Shown here in pieces: positions 30,239-35,741 of a DNA stretch of 35,741 bases. Position numbers and translations under genes: made by a program. The number at the start of each line of letters is the position of its first letter. Position 1 is the first letter of the stretch. The notes beneath the pieces are model-generated. The model had not been told where the DNA came from. It ran no database searches and saw nothing but the letters and a program-made list of their open reading frames with translations. Origin of the DNA: UBA6382 sp963600315 (GTDB lineage Bacteria > Bacteroidota > Bacteroidia > Bacteroidales > Bacteroidaceae); the NCBI GenBank assembly GCA_963600315.1, contig CAVCAW010000020.1:1-35741 (forward strand), in the 5' to 3' direction.

Positions 30239-30901
30239 ATGAAACATAAATCTGCCGTAGAATTGCCTGATATCGTGAATGCAGCAGGGCGCAGAGTCCT
30301 GCTGCATTCTTGTTGTGCGCCATGCTCAGCGGCTATTTTGGAGTTCTTCTTGCAAAATGGAATCCAACCGACAGTATTCTACTCCAATTCCAACATCTAC
30401 CCACTTGCAGAGTATGAACACCGCCGCAATGAAATAAAGAATTATTTGCAGCAATTATCTGTGCCTTTCGTTGAGGACACCTACTGCCATGAAGAATGGC
30501 TTGCCCATGTAAAGGGGCTGGAGAATCAGCCCGAGCGTGGCTCAAGATGCCTTCGCTGCTTTCAGTTCCGCCTAGAACGCACTGCTAAATATGCCAAAGA
30601 GAAGGGCTTCGCTCTCATTGCTACGACATTGGCTTCCTCGCGATGGAAAAGCATTGCTCAAATTGCTGAGGCCGGCCATCTGGCAGAAACTTCAGTAGGT
30701 GACGGTGTCGTTTTTTGGGATCGTAATTGGCGAAAGGGAGGCTTGCAGGACCGTCGCAATGCCCTACTCAAGGAAAACGGCTTCTACAACCAGCAATATT
30801 GCGGTTGTGAGTTCAGCATGCGTTCTGCCAATGAATGCGAAACTCCAGTGGCTAGAATGGAAACAGCAACGGAAGAACTGCCACCATCACAACCCCTATG
30901 A
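30239..30901 (+). CDS. queH: Epoxyqueuosine reductase QueH
   Basis: This 220-residue protein catalyses the last step of queuosine biosynthesis, reducing epoxyqueuosine in tRNA; it is the non-QueG form (formerly DUF208). All cysteine motifs expected for its metal and iron-sulfur centres are present: HSCCAPCSA (C25, C26, C29), RCLRCFQFRLERTA, and QQYCGCEFS near the C-terminus. FYSNSNIYPLAEYEHR and TTLASSRWKS are also family-typical. The last 20 or so residues after CGCEFS are poorly conserved-looking and overlap the end of the convergent SLC13 gene by 50 bases. It starts 20 bases after the barrel gene. Confidence 0.93.
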   Translation: MKHKSAVELPDIVNAAGRRVLLHSCCAPCSAAILEFFLQNGIQPTVFYSNSNIYPLAEYEHRRNEIKNYLQQLSVPFVEDTYCHEEWLAHVKGLENQPERGSRCLRCFQFRLERTAKYAKEKGFALIATTLASSRWKSIAQIAEAGHLAETSVGDGVVFWDRNWRKGGLQDRRNALLKENGFYNQQYCGCEFSMRSANECETPVARMETATEELPPSQPL

Positions 30902-32681
30902 TTATCTGCAAGGGCAAGCCAACTTTGATGTAGCCACTAAACCCGTATCCGCCAGCTTGCATCACCAGAGCGTTTGGCGGAGTGGAAAACGGCGATGCGA
31001 AACACATGCTTGCCCCCAGTGTCACTGCCAACAGCATGGGGTAGGGGCTTAGTCCCATTGCCGTAGCTGATGACAGGGCAATGGGCGACATGAGAACTGC
31101 CGTGGCGGTGTTACTAATGAACATGGTGAGCAGCGAAGTGGTGAAATAAATGCCAGCCAGCAGGGCGTAAGGGCTCGCTTTCCCCAGATTCTCTGTTAGC
31201 AACGAACTGACCATCGCCGAAGCCCCTGTCTTTTCAAGCGCTACAGACATTGGCAGCATTGCCGCTATGAGCACGATACTTTCCCAATTGATTGTCTTGT
31301 AGGCTGCTTCCACGTTGCGCAGACACCCAGTGATTACCATGAGCACAGCAGCCGTCATTACGGCAGTTACTGGCGCGATGGGAATGAAGTCAAATACCAT
31401 CACCCCCACCATTAACAGCATTATCGTTACCGCAAGCGGGGCCTTGTAGTCAAGCGTCACCTTGGCAGCCTCTTCCAACGGTTGTCCTATCACCACGATG
31501 CCATCGGTTTCATCTGCTATCTTGGCTATGTTGCGCCATTTGCCTTGTATGAGGAGTATGTCGCCTTTCTTAAGTGTCATGTCGGGCAGGTCGCTCATTA
31601 TGTATTTGTCATTGCGCCTTATGCCCAACACGTTGATGTTGTACAGCCGCCTCAGGTTTGCATCCTTGAGTTTTTGGCCGCATAGGCGTGAGTCGTGCAT
31701 AAGTATTATTTCCGCAATGCCAATATCGTAGAACGCAAGTTGTTCAGTCGCCTTTTCCAGTAACATTTCGCGGGCGAAGACGTCTGCTTTTTCCTTGTCA
31801 CCGCTTATGTAGATGATGTCGCCAGTGCTTAGAGTGGTATTGGGACCTGCCATTTGTTGCTCTACCTCTTTTATTAGGTGTGTGCGTGATTTCCTGATGC
31901 GTCTCACTTCTAACACTGTCAACCCATAACGATGGTGCAAGTCTAGTTGGGCGAGGGTCTTGCGACATGCCAAGGACTTTGTTGTTACGGCAAACACCGA
32001 CAGATTTTCTTTAAGCTGGTATTCGTTGATTAGATCTTCAAGTGTCTTATCTCGCAATTTGCGCTTCCCGCTATCTTTCTGTCTGCCCGAAAGAAACCGC
32101 TTGCTTAGTGGAAGCAGCACAATGATGCCGACTGCTACACAAATTGCTCCCACTGGCACAAAACTAAAGAAGCCCAGAGGCTCGTAACCAGCTTCCTCAA
32201 GTGATTCCTGTATCACCAAGTTAGGCGGCGTTCCGATTAGGGTAAGCATTCCTCCCATACTGCTGGCGAAGGCGAGGGGCATAAGCAGTCTACTAGACCG
32301 TATGTTAGCCTTTTGGGCGAGACTTGCCACGATGGGCATCATGAGTGCCACTGTGCCGGTGTTGCTCACAAAAGCTCCTATCAGAGCTGTGGCTGCCATT
32401 AGCAGTATGAATAACTTAATTTCGCTGTCGCCTGCTAACGACATGAGCCATGTGCTGGCTCTTTTTGCCGCTCCTGTTTGAAAGATGGCTCCGCCTACCA
32501 CAAACAATCCTGCCATCATGATTACTACGGGATTGGAGAATCCTGCGAGGGCTTCCTGTGGCTTCAGAACTCCTGAGAGCATTAGGCAAATCATGCCACA
32601 AACTGCCACAATGTCCGAGCGTATCTTACCCACGGCGAACATGACGGCAGATATCAAGAGTATAATAATGGTAGAAATCAT
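30852..32681 (-). CDS. SLC13 (DASS) family anion/dicarboxylate transporter with two RCK_C domains
   Basis: This 609-residue inner-membrane protein has two inverted-repeat halves, each with the signature pair: SNTGTVALMMPIV with GTPPNLVIQE in the first, SNTATAVLMSPIA with STPPNALVMQAGG in the second. Between them two TrkA-C domains (about 225-310 and 320-400) include LKKGDILLIQGKW. SLC13 proteins import dicarboxylates, sulfate or other anions with sodium; versions with TrkA-C domains are often annotated as sulfate or generic permeases. The substrate is unassigned. It converges on queH with a 50-base overlap. The upstream 260 bases carry no exact -7 box that I can find. Confidence 0.93.
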   Translation of the reverse strand: MISTIIILLISAVMFAVGKIRSDIVAVCGMICLMLSGVLKPQEALAGFSNPVVIMMAGLFVVGGAIFQTGAAKRASTWLMSLAGDSEIKLFILLMAATALIGAFVSNTGTVALMMPIVASLAQKANIRSSRLLMPLAFASSMGGMLTLIGTPPNLVIQESLEEAGYEPLGFFSFVPVGAICVAVGIIVLLPLSKRFLSGRQKDSGKRKLRDKTLEDLINEYQLKENLSVFAVTTKSLACRKTLAQLDLHHRYGLTVLEVRRIRKSRTHLIKEVEQQMAGPNTTLSTGDIIYISGDKEKADVFAREMLLEKATEQLAFYDIGIAEIILMHDSRLCGQKLKDANLRRLYNINVLGIRRNDKYIMSDLPDMTLKKGDILLIQGKWRNIAKIADETDGIVVIGQPLEEAAKVTLDYKAPLAVTIMLLMVGVMVFDFIPIAPVTAVMTAAVLMVITGCLRNVEAAYKTINWESIVLIAAMLPMSVALEKTGASAMVSSLLTENLGKASPYALLAGIYFTTSLLTMFISNTATAVLMSPIALSSATAMGLSPYPMLLAVTLGASMCFASPFSTPPNALVMQAGGYGFSGYIKVGLPLQIIIGVVMVAVLPLLFPF

Positions 32682-32942
32682 AAGGCCAATTTAAGTTTTA
32701 GTGTATCGGTCTTTCTGCTAGCAACTGTCTTGTCCGTGCGACAGTTTGATACTAACATGGTTAGTCATGCCGTGTGACTGCGTGAGTCATTCGGTAGCCT
32801 GGCTTATGTAGCGGGGCATCTTGGTGACAAATTTTTGCGAGTGCCCTGTTTGCATGGTTTTGAGGCTATTCTGACAGTACAGAATGAATAGTGTAAAGTT
32901 AGACCAAATGCTCGAAAATGTGACTCTTGATTTGGTTAATAA
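32682..32942. other. Intergenic region with short hairpins only
   Basis: This segment separates the start of the SLC13 gene from the end of the small helicase-associated-domain gene. It holds modest inverted repeats (CTGTC/GACAG around 32725-32748; ACCAAAT/ATTTGGT around 32903-32936). I see no convincing gene, promoter or terminator. A SLC13 promoter should be here but no TAnnTTTG match was found. Confidence 0.4.
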
Positions 32943-33188
32943 TTACAAAAGCAAGTCTGTCTGTATGAAGAACTTTCGCATTTCGGATAGTTCTGTCAAC
33001 AATTTTGCACGTTCACTGCTTATTTTGCCGCATTTCATGAGCTTGCGGTTATACTTCCACCAGTTTAGCAGTCTGCGGTTGTCTTCTTTCTTCTTGTCAG
33101 GCAGTTGTCTGTATTTCTCAATGTATGACTTGAGTTCCTTGTAGTTGCTCAGCCATTTTCCCTCACTCTTTGTTATGGCTGTTTTCAT
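32943..33188 (-). CDS. Small helicase-associated (HA) domain protein
   Basis: This 81-residue very basic protein is made of essentially one helicase-associated domain (PF03457-like). The pattern is W12...YKELKSYIEKYRQLPD, then LLNWWKYNRKLMKCGK and ISSERAKLLTEL; a tryptophan pair and basic residues follow the usual W-L-Y-LP-LWW spacing. HA domains are small helical bundles thought to bind nucleic acid, usually repeated at the ends of large helicases. A free-standing single copy is less common. It starts 18 bases after the second uvrA stops, on the same strand, so it is most likely co-transcribed and may assist repair. Confidence 0.7.
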   Translation of the reverse strand: MKTAITKSEGKWLSNYKELKSYIEKYRQLPDKKKEDNRRLLNWWKYNRKLMKCGKISSERAKLLTELSEMRKFFIQTDLLL

Positions 33189-33206
33189 GTATTGATTTTG
33201 TGATGT

Positions 33207-35741
33207 CTATCGTAGTTTTTCACGCAGGAATTTTGCCGTGTAGCTGTCTTTGCATTCTGCCACATGCTCTGGTGTGCCTTCAGTAACCACTTGTCCTCCT
33301 GCATTGCCTCCTTCCAGACCCAGGTCTATGATGTAGTCTGCGCATTTTATCACGTCGAGATTGTGCTCTATAATTACTAGGGTGTGTCCGTGTGCAATCA
33401 AGGTTTCAAAAGCTTTTAACAGCACTTTTATGTCGTGGAAATGCAAACCTGTGGTCGGTTCGTCGAAGATGAACAATGTGGGTTGTGCCTTCTCACCGGC
33501 AAGATATGATGCCAGTTTGACACGCTGATTTTCACCTCCCGATAGTGTTGATGAGGCTTGACCGAGTTTTATATAACCTAGCCCGACATCGCTCAGTGGC
33601 TTGATGCGCCGTGCTATGGCTTGCTGCCCGTTGCTTTCGAAGAAATCAATGGCTTCGTCCACCTCCATGTCGAGAATGTCGGCAATGTTTTTGCCGGCAA
33701 AAGTTACTTCAAGCACGTCTTTCTTGAAACGTTTGCCATGACATTCTTCACACTCTATTTCAATGTCTGCCATGAATTGCATTGACACTTTTATCTTACC
33801 ATCTCCGTTGCAGTTCTCACACCTTCCGCCCTCTGTGTTGAATGAAAATGTGGCGGCGGTGAAGTCCATCTGTTTCGCAAGGGGTTGGTCTGCCATTAGT
33901 CTGCGTATCATGTCGTAGGCCTTGATGTATGTCACGGGATTGCTGCGCGACGATGTGCCGATGCCGCTTTGGTCAATCAGGGTGACGCTGCTGATGGCTT
34001 TAAGGTCACCCTCTATTGACACGTATTCGCCTGGACGTTCACACGCTTCGTCAAAATAACGCTTCAGTCCACGGTAAAGTATGTTAGTGACGAGCGATGA
34101 TTTTCCGCTGCCGCTTACACCCGTTACAACGGTCATCACGTTGAGCGGAAATGTCGCATCTATTCCTTTCAAGTTGTTGGCTCTGGCACCTTTGACTATG
34201 ATGTTGCGGTTTGAGCTGCGGCGCGACAGGGGTACTGCTATGGTGTCTTCGCCGAGTAGGTATCTCACGGTGTAGCTATTGGTGCCTGGCTCTAGTTTAG
34301 ACATGTCGCCTTGGTAAACAATGTTTCCTCCGTTGATGCCGGCTCCAGGACCGATGTCGATGATGTAGTCGGCAGCGCGCATAATTTCCTCATCATGTTC
34401 TACCACTACCACTGTGTTGCCTAGTTGCTGAAGCCTGCGCAACACTCCAATCAGCTGTTCTGTGTCGCGCGAGTGAAGCCCTATGCTTGGCTCGTCAAGA
34501 ATGTAGAGCGACCCCATGAGATTGCTGCTCAGCGAAGTTGCTATGCTTATTCGTTGGCTTTCGCCACCCGACAATGTGTTGGCAGCTCTGTCGAGTGTAA
34601 GGTAGCCAAGCCCTACGTCAGTGAGGGTTTGGAGCCTGGTGCGTATCTCGTTGATGAGTATAGGGAAATCATTGCATTCTATGTGCTGGAACAACTCATT
34701 GAGTTGCCATATGGGCATACTTACCAACTCTGTGATAGTGTGTCCGTCGACCTTGACGTATTCTGTCTCTTTCTTCAGTCTCCTGCCGTGACATACGGGA
34801 CAAATTGTCTTGCCGCGGTAGTGAGCCAGCATTACTCTATATTGTATCTTGTATAGGTTACGCTTCACCATGCGGAAGAATGAGTCGATACTTACTTGCC
34901 ATTCTTCAGGTCGTTGCTGCTCTTGCTTGTCGCCGTGCCACAATATGTCTTTCTGCTTTTGCGTCAGAGTGTAGTAGGGGGCAAACACAGGGAATCCCTT
35001 TGGACTGTTCCTCTCACAAAATATGCGTTTCCATTCGCTCATCTTTTCTCCGCGCCAACATTGCACGGCCCCGTCCCATACTGACAGAGCAGTGTTTGGT
35101 ATCACCAGCGACTCGTCAATGCCCACAGTCATGCCGAAACCCTCACATTCGGGGCAAGCTCCTGCCGGCGAATTGAATGAGAACATAGCGTCTGTAGGGC
35201 GTTCGAAAATAATGCCGTCGCGTTCAAATGCCGTGCTGAAATTACGTGTTGTGCTGTCACCACGCTTTCGTATGTAACACTGTTGCCCACCTTCCTCAAA
35301 GGCAGTTTCCACACTCTCATGGAGGCGGGACAAAGAGTCGCTGTCAGACTTTACCGAGAGTCGGTCTATGAGCAGATTGACTTCTTTCGGATCAAGTTTG
35401 TCTATGTCCTCTGGCTTGAGATCGCTGATGTTAAGAGGTTCGCCGTTGTTAGTGATGCGCGAAAACCCCTGCTTGCATTCTATCTCCAGTTGTTGGGCAA
35501 GGGTTCTTCCCTCTGGTATTGTCAGCGGACACTCGATGGTGAACTTTTCACCTTCACCCATGCTCATTACGTATTTCACGACATCGTCCACTGTGTCGCT
35601 CTTTACCTCATCTCCGCTTACGGGTGAATATGTCTTGCCCGCCCTGGCGAAAAGCATGCGCAGATAGTCGTAAATCTCGGTGGTGGTTCCTACCGTTGAC
35701 CGCTGATTGCGGTTGGTCACTTTTTGCTCTATTGCTATGGC
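33207..35741 (-). CDS. uvrA: Excinuclease ABC subunit A, second copy (5' end outside the window)
   Basis: The 3' part of a UvrA gene, about 845 codons, is open to the window edge; it already reads AIAIEQKVTNRNQRSTVG at the edge, so about 90-100 residues including the first Walker A are missing. Visible features are signature LSGGESQRISIA with ILDEPSIGLH, second Walker A GVSGSGKSS, signature LSGGENQRVKLA with IFDEPTTGLH, and an intact C-terminal zinc module (CENCNGDG, CEECHGKRF). The first zinc module has lost its leading cysteine pair (DGIIFERPTDAMFSFN precedes the remaining CPECEGFG). It is clearly diverged from the copy at 13718 and not a recent duplicate. A small HA-domain gene follows. 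Confidence 0.93.
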   Translation of the reverse strand, partial: AIAIEQKVTNRNQRSTVGTTTEIYDYLRMLFARAGKTYSPVSGDEVKSDTVDDVVKYVMSMGEGEKFTIECPLTIPEGRTLAQQLEIECKQGFSRITNNGEPLNISDLKPEDIDKLDPKEVNLLIDRLSVKSDSDSLSRLHESVETAFEEGGQQCYIRKRGDSTTRNFSTAFERDGIIFERPTDAMFSFNSPAGACPECEGFGMTVGIDESLVIPNTALSVWDGAVQCWRGEKMSEWKRIFCERNSPKGFPVFAPYYTLTQKQKDILWHGDKQEQQRPEEWQVSIDSFFRMVKRNLYKIQYRVMLAHYRGKTICPVCHGRRLKKETEYVKVDGHTITELVSMPIWQLNELFQHIECNDFPILINEIRTRLQTLTDVGLGYLTLDRAANTLSGGESQRISIATSLSSNLMGSLYILDEPSIGLHSRDTEQLIGVLRRLQQLGNTVVVVEHDEEIMRAADYIIDIGPGAGINGGNIVYQGDMSKLEPGTNSYTVRYLLGEDTIAVPLSRRSSNRNIIVKGARANNLKGIDATFPLNVMTVVTGVSGSGKSSLVTNILYRGLKRYFDEACERPGEYVSIEGDLKAISSVTLIDQSGIGTSSRSNPVTYIKAYDMIRRLMADQPLAKQMDFTAATFSFNTEGGRCENCNGDGKIKVSMQFMADIEIECEECHGKRFKKDVLEVTFAGKNIADILDMEVDEAIDFFESNGQQAIARRIKPLSDVGLGYIKLGQASSTLSGGENQRVKLASYLAGEKAQPTLFIFDEPTTGLHFHDIKVLLKAFETLIAHGHTLVIIEHNLDVIKCADYIIDLGLEGGNAGGQVVTEGTPEHVAECKDSYTAKFLREKLR

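Noticed and set aside
1..35741. Defence island, prophage, integrative element or secondary-metabolite cluster
   Set aside because: No integrase, transposase, phage structural, restriction, toxin-antitoxin or biosynthetic core gene was recognised; gene order and style look like core chromosome throughout.

Overview
The window is a stretch of ordinary chromosome from a member of the Bacteroidota, most likely order Bacteroidales (Prevotellaceae- or Muribaculaceae-like). Four things point there. The start-proximal motif TAnnTTTG, the -7 box of this phylum's promoters, sits in front of many genes. A secreted protein ends in a gliding-motility/type IX secretion (CHU_C) domain. Gene families confined to this phylum occur (DUF4199, DUF6452, DUF6048). 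The energy metabolism is anaerobic (a pyruvate:ferredoxin oxidoreductase of about 1190 residues). I saw no integrase, transposase, phage gene, CRISPR array or recognisable defence island. All genes look intact except the two cut by the window edges.

Layout, left to right. (1) 1-3640: end of an unidentified gene, then the translation cluster thrS-infC-rpmI-rplT, closed by a bidirectional terminator. (2) 3665-8708: a LysR regulator divergent from a two-gene exporter operon (AspT/YidE-type exchanger plus a fused ThrE-type exporter), facing a convergent EamA permease. (3) 8794-12410, all minus strand: a periplasmic-binding-protein-like gene, an outer-membrane barrel, xseA, xseB and tRNA-Pro(CGG) with its own terminator. 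(4) 12592-13717: a T9SS type-B cargo protein, a terminator, an unusual nest of perfect palindromes, and the uvrA promoter. (5) 13718-21179, all plus strand: uvrA, a conserved envelope cluster (DUF4199, polyprenyl-phosphate glycosyltransferase, DUF6452 lipoprotein, DUF6048), then apbE overlapping a Crp/Fnr regulator. (6) 21180-21842: 663 bases with no credible gene but with a promoter motif, several stable hairpins and terminators; a candidate structured non-coding RNA. (7) 21843-27884: nifJ, an AAA ATPase, and an ATP-grasp-like orphan that appears to be leaderless. (8) 28086-35741: a GHL10 glycoside-hydrolase-like protein, a small barrel, queH, an SLC13 transporter, a small helicase-associated-domain protein, and a second uvrA running off the right edge.

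How the genes fit together. Two UvrA paralogues lie about 17 kb apart. The second is followed 18 bases later by a tiny putative DNA-binding protein, which makes a plausible repair-linked pair. Four transporters of different families (AspT-like, ThrE-like, EamA, SLC13) point to active traffic of amino and dicarboxylic acids. nifJ, ApbE and the Crp-type regulator fit an anaerobic redox lifestyle.

Most novelty is in the non-coding sequence: the palindrome nest at 13448-13534, the structured 21257-21633 segment, and the perfect inverted repeats in front of the AspT-like gene and nifJ. All functional statements rest on reading the sequence and recalling families; no search or folding program was run.
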